Program-made: the position numbers and the translations under genes | Assembly: GCF_030296915.1 (NCBI RefSeq) | Contig: NZ_AP028031.1 | Coordinates: 883,001 to 947,000 of the forward strand | Direction of reading: 5' to 3' | Source of the DNA: Anaerostipes hadrus ATCC 29173 = JCM 17467 | GTDB taxonomy: Bacteria > Bacillota > Clostridia > Lachnospirales > Lachnospiraceae | DNA: 64,000 bases | Shown: positions 7,514 through 17,626 of the stretch, piece by piece | How positions within the stretch are numbered: the first letter of the stretch is position 1 | How the letters are laid out: the number at the start of each line of letters is the position of its first letter | Notes under the pieces: model-generated | What the model saw: the letters and a program-made list of their open reading frames with translations, nothing else | Databases searched by the model: none | Told to the model about the DNA's origin: nothing

Positions 7514-10500
7514 ATGGCATTACAGTTTATACTAGGGTCTGCGAGATCCGGAAAAACAGATTTTATTTATGATCAGATGATCAAAGACTCCATGGAACAC
7601 GAAGATGAGGAGTTCTTTTTTATTGTGCCGGACCAGTCAACGCTAAATGCACAAAAACAACTGGTCACAAGACATCCACGTCATGGAACGTTTAACATTG
7701 ATGTGGTGGGATTTTTCAGATTAACTTATCGTGTATTCGAAGAATTATCATATATTCCGAAAGACCTTTTGGAAGATGAAGGAAAATCTATGGTGATCCG
7801 AAAGATTATGGAGCAGCATAAAGAAGAATTAAAAGTATTTGCGTCCAGCATGAAAAAACAGGGATTTATTGATGAATTAAAATCTTTTTTTGCAGAGGTC
7901 TATCAGTATGACGTGTCCATGGAAGATTTAAAGAAGATTACAGATGGGATGAAAGAAGAAGGATTACGCTCAAAGATGGAAGATATTCTTCTTGTGATGG
8001 AGAATTTTGAAGATTATATCAAGGAACGGTACTTGATCTCTGAACAATTGTTAGATGTTCTGGCACAGAAAGTGGAACGATCAGAGAAATTAAAGAATGC
8101 AACATTTTATCTTGATGGATTTACAGGATTTACACCGATCCAGAGAAAAGTTCTGGAAAAGTTATTAAAGATCGGGAAAAATGTATATGTTGGATTGACT
8201 TTAGATGGACGTTATGTGAGAAGTCAGTACCATGAATACGAACTATTCGCCATGTCAAAGAAAGAAAAATATGAACTGATCAAACTTGCGCAGGATGCAG
8301 GAACTCCGGTGATGCCAGATATCATCTGTTGGCCGGATGAGAGAGATTCTAAGGAATTACGCCATCTGGAGCAGAATATCGAGCGTTATCCATATGAGAT
8401 ATACAAGGATGAACCAGAAGATATTAAAATCCGTTGTTTTATGAATCCAAGGCAGGAAAGTAGAACAGTGGCAAATGAGATTGAACGATTTGTGAGGGAA
8501 GAAGGATATCGATATAAAGATATTGTTGTATTAACAGCGGATCTTGACAGCTATCAAAATGAATTGGAAAAAAGTTTTAATGATCTGCATATTCCATATT
8601 TCGTAGATGTGAATCGAAAACTGTTAAATAATCCATGTATAGAAACACTCCTTTCTGTTCTGAAGATGATCCAGAAAGATTTTTCATATGATATGGTATT
8701 TCGTTATTTAAAATCAGGTTTCTCGAATTTTACAATGGAAGAAGCAGATTTTCTGGAAAATTATGTGCTGGCTTGTGGAATTCGTGGATTTGCCAGATGG
8801 AACCGCCCATTTGCATCTAAGTTATTTTCTGATGAAGATGTTGGAAGAGCGGAAGCCTTAAGGATTCGTTTTATTGAGGAAGTTGGAACATTAAAAACTG
8901 GATTAAAGCGAAGAGGCAGTACGGTCAAGAGAAAGCTTATCTATCTATATGAATTTCTGGAAACATTGGATGTTGAAGGAAAGATGGTAAAGAAACAGGA
9001 GATGTTTGAGGCGTCAGGAGATCTCATTGCGGCAGCAACCTATGCAAAGGTTTATGAACAGGTCATTGACCTGTTAGAACAGATGGCAGAGATTTTGGGA
9101 GAAGAAAAGCTTTCTTATGATGACTTTTTAAGTGTTTTGGAAAGTGGACTGGAAGAGATGCAGATTGGTGTGATCCCGCCAAGTCTTGATCAGGTCATGA
9201 TCGGTGATATGAAACGAACGAGAACCGAAGAAGTAAAAATCTTATTTTTCCTAGGTATCAATGAAGGTGTGATTCCTGCAGCCAATGGCGGTGGAGGGGT
9301 TGTCAATGACCATCAAAGAGAAGTGCTTGAAACCTATGGAATAAATCTGGCGCCTGGCATCAAACAGTCTGCCTATATGGAACAGTTTTATTTGTATCTT
9401 ACGGTGTCAAAACCAACCGATCGTTTGTATTTATCCTATCGCATGATGGATGCAGCAGGAAATAATAACCGTCCGTCCTATTTTATTGAAAGGATTCAAC
9501 GCATTTTTCCAAAATTAAAGGTTACGATGCAGGAAGAAGAAGTGCAGACGGGCTATACAAGGGAAGAAGCGTTAGATCAGATGATTCTTTGTCTGCAGGA
9601 GATGGAATTTGATGAAAGAGACGATGATCCGGAGAAAATGAAATGGATGCAGACGTTATATCATGCTTTAAAAGAGTTGGAACCTGTGGGTGATTATGTA
9701 GATGCAAGATTTTACACCAATCAGGCATTGCCATTGAGCAAGGAACTGATCCATGATCTGTATGGGGATACGATTTCAGGAAGTGTAACAAGAATGGAGA
9801 AATTTGCCGGTTGTGCATTTTCTCATTTTATGCAGTATGGATTAAGGCTTCGAAAACGTCTGGTGCATGAAATCCTGCCGACCGATATGGGAAAAGTTTT
9901 TCATAAGACGATGGAATTAGTTGGAAAGCGGAGTGATTGGAAGTTTGCGGATGATACATCAAGAGATGAATTTGTAGAACTGATGGTCGAGCAGGCAGTT
10001 ACGGATATCCAAAAAGAATTGTTTGAGAGCAGCCACAGAAATGAATATGTCCTGGAGCGGATGAAACGAATCTCTAAACGAGCGGTATGGGCGATGGAAC
10101 AACATATCAAGAGGGGTGATTTTACACCAGAAGAATATGAGATTGCCTTTGGAGAGGAAAATCATTTAGATTCCATGACGTTTGCTTTAGAAGATGGAGA
10201 GAAAATGTTCTTTTCTGGAGTGGTTGACCGTATGGATAGTATAGAAGATGATGAAAATAAATATTTAAAGATCATCGATTACAAATCAGGTAAACAGAAG
10301 TTTGATTTTGCCAAGATTTTTCATGGATTGCAGATGCAGCTGATCATTTATATGAATGCAATGATGGAATTATACGAAAAGAAAACAGGAAAGCGGGTAT
10401 ATCCGGCAGGAATGTTTTATTTTCATTTGGATGATCCGATCGTCAATGTAGAACACGAGAATGAGGCGGAAGATAAGATTTTAAAAGATCTTAAGATGAG

Positions 10501-10870
10501 TGGCGTCGTCAATGAAGATTTTCAGTTGATCGATCATATGGAACATACGGGATCAGAAGGATATCTGACACTGCCGGTTCGTGCAACGAAGAATGGATAT
10601 GACAAGAGATCTTCTGTTTTAAATACAACACAGTTGTTCAATCTGGGAAGAATTGTGGAAAAGAAAATGACAGAGCTTGGAAATTCATTGATGCATGGAG
10701 ATATTTCTATAAAGCCATATGAATATGAAGGAAGAAAACCTTGTGAGTATTGTGAGTTTAAGAATATCTGCGCCTATGAAGATGGTGTTGATCAGGTAGA
10801 GAAGATTAAGAAAGTATCACTAGAGGAGGGAAAACATGCCTTGGACCAAACAACAGCAGAAAGTCATTGA
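7514..10870 (+). CDS. addB: ATP-dependent helicase/nuclease subunit AddB
   Basis: 1118 aa, typical for AddB. It pairs with AddA to process double-strand ends up to Chi for RecA loading. The N-terminus has Walker A GSARSGKT. Near the C-terminus are the RecB-type nuclease motif LKIIDYKSGKQKF and the iron-sulfur cysteines (one in FAGCAFSHFMQYG, three in CEYCEFKNIC). The start at 7514 has GGAGG 8 bases upstream, while the ATG at 7490 lies inside the promoter. It overlaps addA by 35 bases, so the subunits are translationally coupled. Confidence 0.95.
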   Translation: MALQFILGSARSGKTDFIYDQMIKDSMEHEDEEFFFIVPDQSTLNAQKQLVTRHPRHGTFNIDVVGFFRLTYRVFEELSYIPKDLLEDEGKSMVIRKIMEQHKEELKVFASSMKKQGFIDELKSFFAEVYQYDVSMEDLKKITDGMKEEGLRSKMEDILLVMENFEDYIKERYLISEQLLDVLAQKVERSEKLKNATFYLDGFTGFTPIQRKVLEKLLKIGKNVYVGLTLDGRYVRSQYHEYELFAMSKKEKYELIKLAQDAGTPVMPDIICWPDERDSKELRHLEQNIERYPYEIYKDEPEDIKIRCFMNPRQESRTVANEIERFVREEGYRYKDIVVLTADLDSYQNELEKSFNDLHIPYFVDVNRKLLNNPCIETLLSVLKMIQKDFSYDMVFRYLKSGFSNFTMEEADFLENYVLACGIRGFARWNRPFASKLFSDEDVGRAEALRIRFIEEVGTLKTGLKRRGSTVKRKLIYLYEFLETLDVEGKMVKKQEMFEASGDLIAAATYAKVYEQVIDLLEQMAEILGEEKLSYDDFLSVLESGLEEMQIGVIPPSLDQVMIGDMKRTRTEEVKILFFLGINEGVIPAANGGGGVVNDHQREVLETYGINLAPGIKQSAYMEQFYLYLTVSKPTDRLYLSYRMMDAAGNNNRPSYFIERIQRIFPKLKVTMQEEEVQTGYTREEALDQMILCLQEMEFDERDDDPEKMKWMQTLYHALKELEPVGDYVDARFYTNQALPLSKELIHDLYGDTISGSVTRMEKFAGCAFSHFMQYGLRLRKRLVHEILPTDMGKVFHKTMELVGKRSDWKFADDTSRDEFVELMVEQAVTDIQKELFESSHRNEYVLERMKRISKRAVWAMEQHIKRGDFTPEEYEIAFGEENHLDSMTFALEDGEKMFFSGVVDRMDSIEDDENKYLKIIDYKSGKQKFDFAKIFHGLQMQLIIYMNAMMELYEKKTGKRVYPAGMFYFHLDDPIVNVEHENEAEDKILKDLKMSGVVNEDFQLIDHMEHTGSEGYLTLPVRATKNGYDKRSSVLNTTQLFNLGRIVEKKMTELGNSLMHGDISIKPYEYEGRKPCEYCEFKNICAYEDGVDQVEKIKKVSLEEGKHALDQTTAESH

Positions 10871-13800
10871 TCAAAGAGATGCCGACATCTTAGTATCTGC
10901 TGCGGCAGGTTCTGGAAAGACGGCGGTACTGGTAGAACGTATTATACAAAAGATCACGGACGAAAAACATCCGATCGATGTGGATCATCTGCTTGTCGTG
11001 ACATTTACGAAAGCAGCAGCAGGGGAGATGAAAGAAAGGATTATGGCGGCACTTGATGAAAAGGTGCGGGAATTTCCAGGAAATCAGCATTTTGTTAAGC
11101 AGCTGTCATTGATCCACAAGGCACAGATCACAACGATCCATAGTTTTTGTATGAATCTGATCCGTGATTATTTTTATGTGCTTGGTATTGATCCGAATAC
11201 AGCACCGGGGGATGAAGGAAGATTATCTGCAATAAGAAAAGAAATATTGGATGATCTGTTGGAAGAAGCTTATGAGAAAAAAGAAGAAGATTTTATCAAT
11301 CTGATCGAATCTTATTCTCCAGGAAAAAATGATAATATCATCAGTGAATATATTTTAAAGTTATATGAAAATGCAAGAAGCCACAGAGAACCAGAAAAAT
11401 GGCTTGATCAGGCAGAAGAAAATATTTCAGTAGAGACAAAAGAACAGTTTGATCAGGCACCATTTATGAAGATCATCTTAAGAGATGCAAGATTTTCGAT
11501 AGATGGTGCATATGATACGATTCAGGAAGCATTAGAACTGGCACTTTCTCCTGGTGGACCATATTTTTATGAAAAAACACTGCGAAAAGATTTAGAGATC
11601 ATCATAAAGATCAAAGAAGCACAGACATTTTCTGAATTATGTGAAAGCTTTGTAAAGATGGAGAAACCACGACTTTCTGGACGTAAGAAAAAAACAGATG
11701 AGATTGATGAAATGCTTCAGGATCAGTGTAAGTATGAAAGAAATCAGGCGTACAATCTGCTTGATGATCTGAAAGCAGCATATTTTTATGAAAATGAGTC
11801 AGAAATTTTTCATGAATTAAGAAAGATCAAAAGTCCATTAAAAGGATTGATCGGTCTGACGAGAGAATTTATGATCCGTTATGATGAGAAAAAGAAGAAT
11901 GAAAATATCATGGATTTCGATGATATGGAACATTTTGCGCTGGAACTTTTGATCGATCATTATGATGAGGAAGGCAATCCAGTGCCAAGTAAGATCGCAA
12001 GAGAAAAGTCCGATGGATACGAAGAAATCTATATCGATGAATATCAAGACAGTAACTATATTCAGGATGCGATCTTAAGGAGTGTATCCAAAGAATCCGA
12101 AGGCGGTCATAATATGTTTATGGTAGGGGATGTTAAGCAGAGTATTTATAGTTTCCGACTGGCAAGGCCAGAGCTGTTTCTTGAAAAATATCATGGATAT
12201 CAGCAAAAGGGGGAAGAATATCAGCTCATTGAGCTCCGTAATAATTTCCGAAGCCGCAGTGAGGTCCTTACATTTGTCAATGACGTGTTTTACCAGATCA
12301 TGCATGAAGATCTTGGAAATATCGAATATACTCAAAATGTTGCTCTTGTTCCAACGATGGAATTTGAACAGGGATGTGATGCACAGACAGAACTGTTACT
12401 GTTAGAATCTAATGAAGTCAAAGACTCGGAAGAAGACGCAGTTGTTTTGGAAGCCAGAATGATCGCAACAAGGATTCATGAGATGATCGATGGAGAAGAT
12501 CCAATGATGGTCACTGGAAAAGATGAAGAAGGCAATATGATTTTAAGAAAAGCCCAATACAGTGATATCGTTATTTTGCTTCGTTCTATGAAGACAAATG
12601 CGGAAGTGATCCAGAAAGAATTGATGAATGCGGGAATCCCAGCATTTGCAAATAATCAGAAAGGGTATTTTGATACGGTGGAGATCCGCACGTTATTAAG
12701 TTTATTGTCTGTAGTTGATAATATATATATGGATATTGATCTTGCAGCTGTCTTAAGGTCTCCAATGATCGGGATGTCAGAGGAAGAACTAGGACGATTA
12801 AAGGTAGATGGAGAAAAAGATTCTATCTATGAATGTCTTTGTGAGACGAAAGATAAGATGGAAAAATCAAAGAAAGCACTGGAATTGCTTGATTTGTTAC
12901 GGGATGCCAAGACATATCTGCCATTAACACAGTTGATCTGGCTGGCTCTGGAAAAAAGTGGGTATTATCATTATGCAGGAGCCATGCCGCAAGGAAAGAA
13001 ACGACAAGGAAATATCCTGATGCTCGTTGAACAGGCAAAAGCTTTTGAAAGCAGCCAGATTAAGGGATTGTTTCATTTTGTGCGGTTTATCGAACAGTGC
13101 AGGGAATACGATATGGATTATGGAGAGGCAAATACGATGAGCGAAGATCAGGATCTGGTCCGTATTTCCAGTATCCATAAAAGTAAGGGATTGGAATATC
13201 CGATTGTTTTTGTATCAAAGATCCATCAGAAATTTAATTTAAGGGATGGGAATGGAAGTATGATCTTCCACGGAGATTATTTTATCGGAGCAGATCATGT
13301 TGATCCCGTTTATCGTACAAGAAAGAAGACGATCTTAAAGAATCTGATCAAAAATCAGATGACAAGAGAGTCTTTAGGAGAAGAATTAAGAGTTCTTTAT
13401 GTTGCAATGACAAGAGCAAAAGAAAAACTGATCTTGACTGGGATCAAGAAAGATGATATTGACTGGAATGCAAAAGGAGAGGTCACAGCAATTGATCGTT
13501 TGAGCGGAAGGAGTTATTTTGACTGGATCAAAAAGGCACTTCCGATGATTCCAAAACAGGATTATCGATTGAAGCTCTATACTCTGGAAGATCTTTTGTG
13601 GCAGCAGGAAGGAAATGAACTTCTTCATGAGATGAACCGCCATATCTTCTATGAACGTCTAAATGATCAGATTCCAAACGAAAATGTAAAAGCGCTGAAA
13701 GAGAGTTTTGCATATCATTACCGCAATGAGGCAGAGACAAAAGGTCGTTTAAAATATTCTGTATCAGAGATCAAACGTATGAGTCAGGCAGCAGATACTG

Positions 13801-14402
13801 AGGAAGTGATGTATTCATCTGTTTTTATGGAGAAAGAAAAAAGGATACCATCATTTGTCAAGAAAACTGAAAAGATTTCAGCGGCATCCAAAGGTACGAT
13901 CATTCACAAAGTTTTTGAATTACTAGATTTTTCCAAAGACTATACAATGAAAAGTTTAAACGAAGATATCGAAAGATGGATCTCTCTTGGAAAATTAAAA
14001 AAAGAATATGAAAAAGTAATCTATCGAAAAGAAATCCTCGCTCTGACGAGATCAGAACTTGGGAAGAGGATGAAAGAGGCAGCACAGAAGAAACTGCTTT
14101 ATAAAGAACGGCAGTTTGTGACGGGAATTCCATTTTCTGACATGAACAAAGATGCAAAAACGGATGATTTTGTTGTTGTTCAGGGAATTATTGATGTATA
14201 TTTTGAGGAAGAAGATAAAATTATTTTGGTAGATTATAAAACAGACCGGGTCAGAGAAGGGGAAGAGGATATTTTGATCAGACGTTATCGTGCACAGATG
14301 GAATCTTACCAACAAGCATTGGAAAAGATCACAGGAAAGTGTGTAAAAGAAATTTACATTTATTCTGTAACCCTGCAAAAAACAATTCCCGTGCATGTAT
14401 GA
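10836..14402 (+). CDS. addA: ATP-dependent helicase/nuclease subunit AddA
   Basis: 1188 aa UvrD-like helicase and nuclease. Helicase motifs are in order: Walker A SAAAGSGKTAVLVERI (residues about 21-36), TFTKAAAGEMKERI, DEYQDSN, GDVKQSIYSFR, HKSKGLEYPIVFV and VAMTRAKEKL. The C-terminal nuclease domain contains GIIDVYFEEEDKIILVDYKT with the catalytic D and K. It starts inside the end of addB behind GAGGAGGG. It is the motor and second nuclease of AddAB. Confidence 0.96.
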   Translation: MPWTKQQQKVIDQRDADILVSAAAGSGKTAVLVERIIQKITDEKHPIDVDHLLVVTFTKAAAGEMKERIMAALDEKVREFPGNQHFVKQLSLIHKAQITTIHSFCMNLIRDYFYVLGIDPNTAPGDEGRLSAIRKEILDDLLEEAYEKKEEDFINLIESYSPGKNDNIISEYILKLYENARSHREPEKWLDQAEENISVETKEQFDQAPFMKIILRDARFSIDGAYDTIQEALELALSPGGPYFYEKTLRKDLEIIIKIKEAQTFSELCESFVKMEKPRLSGRKKKTDEIDEMLQDQCKYERNQAYNLLDDLKAAYFYENESEIFHELRKIKSPLKGLIGLTREFMIRYDEKKKNENIMDFDDMEHFALELLIDHYDEEGNPVPSKIAREKSDGYEEIYIDEYQDSNYIQDAILRSVSKESEGGHNMFMVGDVKQSIYSFRLARPELFLEKYHGYQQKGEEYQLIELRNNFRSRSEVLTFVNDVFYQIMHEDLGNIEYTQNVALVPTMEFEQGCDAQTELLLLESNEVKDSEEDAVVLEARMIATRIHEMIDGEDPMMVTGKDEEGNMILRKAQYSDIVILLRSMKTNAEVIQKELMNAGIPAFANNQKGYFDTVEIRTLLSLLSVVDNIYMDIDLAAVLRSPMIGMSEEELGRLKVDGEKDSIYECLCETKDKMEKSKKALELLDLLRDAKTYLPLTQLIWLALEKSGYYHYAGAMPQGKKRQGNILMLVEQAKAFESSQIKGLFHFVRFIEQCREYDMDYGEANTMSEDQDLVRISSIHKSKGLEYPIVFVSKIHQKFNLRDGNGSMIFHGDYFIGADHVDPVYRTRKKTILKNLIKNQMTRESLGEELRVLYVAMTRAKEKLILTGIKKDDIDWNAKGEVTAIDRLSGRSYFDWIKKALPMIPKQDYRLKLYTLEDLLWQQEGNELLHEMNRHIFYERLNDQIPNENVKALKESFAYHYRNEAETKGRLKYSVSEIKRMSQAADTEEVMYSSVFMEKEKRIPSFVKKTEKISAASKGTIIHKVFELLDFSKDYTMKSLNEDIERWISLGKLKKEYEKVIYRKEILALTRSELGKRMKEAAQKKLLYKERQFVTGIPFSDMNKDAKTDDFVVVQGIIDVYFEEEDKIILVDYKTDRVREGEEDILIRRYRAQMESYQQALEKITGKCVKEIYIYSVTLQKTIPVHV

Positions 14403-14404
14403 AA

Positions 14405-14450
14405 TTTCTGATTTGTCATATTCTAAGAATAGAAAATGACAAATCAGAAA
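14405..14450 (+). other. 15-bp hairpin just before the spore-protein gene
   Basis: TTTCTGATTTGTCAT (14405-14419) pairs perfectly with 14436-14450. The loop contains a second small dyad ATTCTAAGAAT. The stem ends one base before the GGAAG ribosome site of the next gene and has no T run. It could control access to that site or stabilise the spore-protein message. Confidence 0.7.
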
Positions 14451-14461
14451 GGAAGAAGATC

Positions 14462-14680
14462 ATGCCAAAGGAAAAGGATTTTATAGAAAAGACATTCGAA
14501 GAAATGAATGAGATGGAACGGTTAAAATATGAAACTGCTGCAGAACTTGGTCTGCTTGATCAACTAAAGAAGAGTGGATGGAAGTCATTATCAGCCAGTG
14601 AAACAGGAAGATTAGGCGGGATCATGAACCGTAAGATAAGAAAGCAGAAGGAAAGTCAGGAAAATACGAAAGGAAGTTAA
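14462..14680 (+). CDS. Small acid-soluble spore protein, alpha/beta-type
   Basis: 72 aa. The middle reads KYETAAELGLLDQLKKSGWK followed by SLSASETGRLGGIMNRKI. This fits alpha/beta SASPs: E-L-G, a spacer with G-W, and G-x-x-G-G-x-M near the end. Such proteins coat spore DNA against UV and heat, and some SspF-like forms are minor species. The ATG at 14462 has GGAAGAAG 8 bases before it; longer readings upstream run through the hairpin. A sigma-G promoter is expected, but I see only a poor match (GCATG at 14393, CATATTC at 14417, spacer 19). Confidence 0.78.
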   Translation: MPKEKDFIEKTFEEMNEMERLKYETAAELGLLDQLKKSGWKSLSASETGRLGGIMNRKIRKQKESQENTKGS

Positions 14681-14681
14681 A

Positions 14682-15239
14682 ATGAACAAACCATGTTTTA
14701 TCGCAGTGACAAATAGAAATCTATGTAAACGACCATTTTTTGATGTGATCGAGGATCTGTCAAAGAAAGATGTGAAAACGATCGTATTAAGAGAAAAGGA
14801 TCTGTCAGAAGAAGAGTACTATGAGATCGCAGAGAAATGTAAGGAAATCTGTGACAGAAACGGTGCTTCCTTAACCATTCATAATTTTATCGATGTGGCA
14901 AGAAGACTTGGAATCAAGAAGATTCATCTTCCATATCCGGTATTTTTAAAAGAAGCGGGGAATCTGTCTGATTTTGAATCTGTCAGCACATCGATCCATA
15001 AGCCAGAAGAGGCGATAAAAGCACAGAAACTGGGGGTGGATTTTGTGTTTGCAGGACATGTCTTTGTGACAGATTGTAAAAAAGGTCTGCCACCAAGGGG
15101 ACTTGAATTTTTGACGGATGTGGTAAATGCGGTCAAGATTCCGGTGTATGGAATTGGTGGAATTAATGAAGAAAATATTACAAAGATCATGGAATGCGGG
15201 GCAGCGGGAGGCTGCATGATGTCAGGATTCATGAAATAA
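14682..15239 (+). CDS. ThiE/TenI-like thiamine phosphate synthase family protein
   Basis: 185 aa TIM-barrel protein, shorter than typical ThiE (about 210). Family marks are IVLREKDLSEEEY (phosphate/thiazole site), SLTIHNFIDVARRLGIKKIHL and PVYGIGGINEENI. The usual NDRVDLA and GVHLGQ are altered to HNFIDVA and KIHLPY, so it may be a TenI-like relative rather than a true ThiE. It begins one base after the SASP stop. No TPP riboswitch or other thi gene is nearby. Confidence 0.7.
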   Translation: MNKPCFIAVTNRNLCKRPFFDVIEDLSKKDVKTIVLREKDLSEEEYYEIAEKCKEICDRNGASLTIHNFIDVARRLGIKKIHLPYPVFLKEAGNLSDFESVSTSIHKPEEAIKAQKLGVDFVFAGHVFVTDCKKGLPPRGLEFLTDVVNAVKIPVYGIGGINEENITKIMECGAAGGCMMSGFMK

Positions 15240-15242
15240 AAA

Positions 15243-15271
15243 TTGAAATTGAATGGTATCTATGTTAAGAT
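15243..15271 (+). promoter_or_regulatory. Promoter of the cls operon
   Basis: TTGAAA (15243-15248), 17-bp spacer, TAAGAT (15266-15271), 32 bases before the RBS region of the cardiolipin synthase gene. Confidence 0.55.
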
Positions 15272-15308
15272 GAAAAGAAGTAGCTTTTGAAGAAGGTAAG
15301 GACGTAAG

Positions 15309-16871
15309 ATGAAGATAGCAGAACATTTAACAAAACCAATTTCAAAAATTCTTAAATTTTTACTTCGAAGACTGGTATTCGTGACCGTTGCGATCATTTT
15401 ACAGATGATCTGGATGACCTATATGGTTGTGGTGATCGGAGAATATTCCAAAGCGATCGAATGGGTATTTCGCATATTTAGCATTACTGTTGTGATCTAT
15501 ATTGCGAATAAAGATGATAATCCGGCGTATAAACTTGCATGGACGATACCAATCCTTTTGTTTCCGATTTTTGGCGGATTTTTATATCTGGTCCTGGGAG
15601 ATAAGCAGCCAGCGAAGAAGCTCCGTATGGAACTTGAACAGTCGATCGAGGATACAGAATTTCTGCTTGGACAGGATTATGGAGTGATGGAAAGATTGGA
15701 ACAGGAAGATTATCAGGTCGCAGGACAGGCAAAGTATATAGATCAGTATGGTGGATATCCGATTTACGAGAATTCCGATGCGAAGTATTATCCATCGGGA
15801 GAGGCAATGTTTGAAGAACTGATCGAGGACCTTAAGAAGGCAAAGCATTATATCTTTATGGAATTTTTTATTGTTTCAAGAGGATATATGTGGGATACGA
15901 TCTTGGAAGTTCTGAAAGACAGAGTCAATGATGGTGTTGAAGTACGTTTTATGTACGATGATGTAGGATGTGTGGATCTGCTCCCTTATAAATATTACAA
16001 AGAGCTTGAGCGGTTTGGGATCATGGCGATGCCATTTAATCCGATCAAACCATTTGTTTCAACAGCATGGAACAACAGAGATCATAGAAAAGTAGTTGTG
16101 ATCGATGGGCATACAGCATATACTGGTGGATTGAATTTATCTGATGAATATATTAATAAGGTTGAACGTTTTGGATATTGGAAAGATGCCGGACTTAAGG
16201 TGACGGGAGATGCAGTGTGGAATTTCACTGTTATGTTTTTGCAGGTATGGAATGCGATCCGTAAGACAGATGAAGGATATGGAGCCTTTCTGCCACATAA
16301 GCATTATGAAGATGCCTTTAAAGGAAAGGGATTTATACAACCTTATGCCGATAATCCATTAGATCATGAGATTGTTGGAGAAAATGTATATTTAAATATC
16401 ATTAATACTGCAAATCATTATGTTTATATTTACACCCCATATCTGATCATTGACAACGAGATGACAACAGCTCTTTGCCTTGCTGCCAAAAGAGGAGTTG
16501 ATATAAAGATCGTAACTCCTGGAATTCCAGATAAGAAGTTAGTATTCTTATTGACACAATCTTATTATAAGCAGTTGGTGGAAGCTGGAATTCATATTTA
16601 TGAATATACTCCTGGGTTTATTCATGCAAAGTGTTTTGCAAGTGATGATAAGGTGGCAACAGTTGGAACGATCAACATGGATTATCGAAGCCTTTATCTG
16701 CATTTTGAAAATGGTGTTTTTATGTATAAGAATGATGCAGTTATGCAGTTAAAACATGATATGGAGAAAACATTTGAGATCAGCCAGAGGATTACAAAAG
16801 AGATGTGTCAAGGAAATTTAAGAAAAACATTGACGCAGAGTGTCTTACGATTACTGGCACCATTACTATAA
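15309..16871 (+). CDS. cls: Cardiolipin synthase
   Basis: 520 aa. Two to three N-terminal transmembrane segments (residues about 15-95) precede two phospholipase D (HKD) motifs: HRKVVVIDGHTAYTGGLN in the first half and HAKCFASDDKVATVGTINMD near the end. The enzyme joins two phosphatidylglycerol molecules to make cardiolipin in the membrane. Length and two-motif order fit the bacterial Cls family. GAAGGTAAGG lies before the ATG. The methyltransferase gene follows after 9 bases, so they are likely one operon. Confidence 0.92.
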   Translation: MKIAEHLTKPISKILKFLLRRLVFVTVAIILQMIWMTYMVVVIGEYSKAIEWVFRIFSITVVIYIANKDDNPAYKLAWTIPILLFPIFGGFLYLVLGDKQPAKKLRMELEQSIEDTEFLLGQDYGVMERLEQEDYQVAGQAKYIDQYGGYPIYENSDAKYYPSGEAMFEELIEDLKKAKHYIFMEFFIVSRGYMWDTILEVLKDRVNDGVEVRFMYDDVGCVDLLPYKYYKELERFGIMAMPFNPIKPFVSTAWNNRDHRKVVVIDGHTAYTGGLNLSDEYINKVERFGYWKDAGLKVTGDAVWNFTVMFLQVWNAIRKTDEGYGAFLPHKHYEDAFKGKGFIQPYADNPLDHEIVGENVYLNIINTANHYVYIYTPYLIIDNEMTTALCLAAKRGVDIKIVTPGIPDKKLVFLLTQSYYKQLVEAGIHIYEYTPGFIHAKCFASDDKVATVGTINMDYRSLYLHFENGVFMYKNDAVMQLKHDMEKTFEISQRITKEMCQGNLRKTLTQSVLRLLAPLL

Positions 16872-16880
16872 GAGGATGAG

Positions 16881-17615
16881 ATGGAAAGTTACAGAGATTT
16901 TGCAAGGGTGTATGATGAATTTATGGATCAGACCCCATATGATGAATGGCTTTTAAATATTTTAAATATATTCAAAGAATATAAGATTGATAAAGATGCA
17001 CAGGTATTAGATCTTGGATGTGGGACAGGAAAGATGGCACGAAAGCTTGCAAGAGAAGGTTATCAGGTTACGGCTGTTGATAATTCTATGGATATGCTGG
17101 AGATCGCGGCTAGTGAAGAGGAGGATCATATTTTATATGTATTGCAGGACATGGTGTCATTAGAGCTTCCGCAGCAGGTAGATGCAGCGGTTAGTATCTG
17201 CGATTGTATGAATTATATTCTAGAGGAAGAAGATTTAAAAGAAGCATTCAGAAGAGTCAGAGAATTTTTAAAAGAAGATGGTGTGTTTGTATTTGATATG
17301 AACAGTCATTATAAGTATAAAGAGATCCTTGCGTGCAATACATTTGCAGAAGACCGTGAGGATGCGAGCTTTATCTGGGATAATTTTTATGATGAAGAAG
17401 AACGTATCAATGAATATCAGTTGAGCCTGTTTATTCAGAATGAGCAAGGTACATATAACAAGTACGAAGAATTACATTTACAGAAAGCTTACGAACAAGA
17501 AGAGGTTGTAAGCTTTCTTTATGAAGCGGGATTTTCATCCGTGCGTGTTCTGGATGCAGAGACAATGGATGAAGTTAAAGAAGATACACAAAGATTATAT
17601 TATATTGCAAATTGA
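16881..17615 (+). CDS. Class I SAM-dependent methyltransferase
   Basis: 244 aa. SAM-binding motif I is VLDLGCGTGKMARKLA, followed by motif II VTAVDNSMDMLEIA and the acidic DAAVSICDCMNYIL region. The substrate cannot be read from the sequence. The tail fits the Methyltransf_25 type with a small C-terminal lid. It lies between cls and hslO in the same direction, with hslO starting 12 bases after its stop. Confidence 0.85.
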   Translation: MESYRDFARVYDEFMDQTPYDEWLLNILNIFKEYKIDKDAQVLDLGCGTGKMARKLAREGYQVTAVDNSMDMLEIAASEEEDHILYVLQDMVSLELPQQVDAAVSICDCMNYILEEEDLKEAFRRVREFLKEDGVFVFDMNSHYKYKEILACNTFAEDREDASFIWDNFYDEEERINEYQLSLFIQNEQGTYNKYEELHLQKAYEQEEVVSFLYEAGFSSVRVLDAETMDEVKEDTQRLYYIAN

Positions 17616-17626
17616 AAGGAAAAAAG

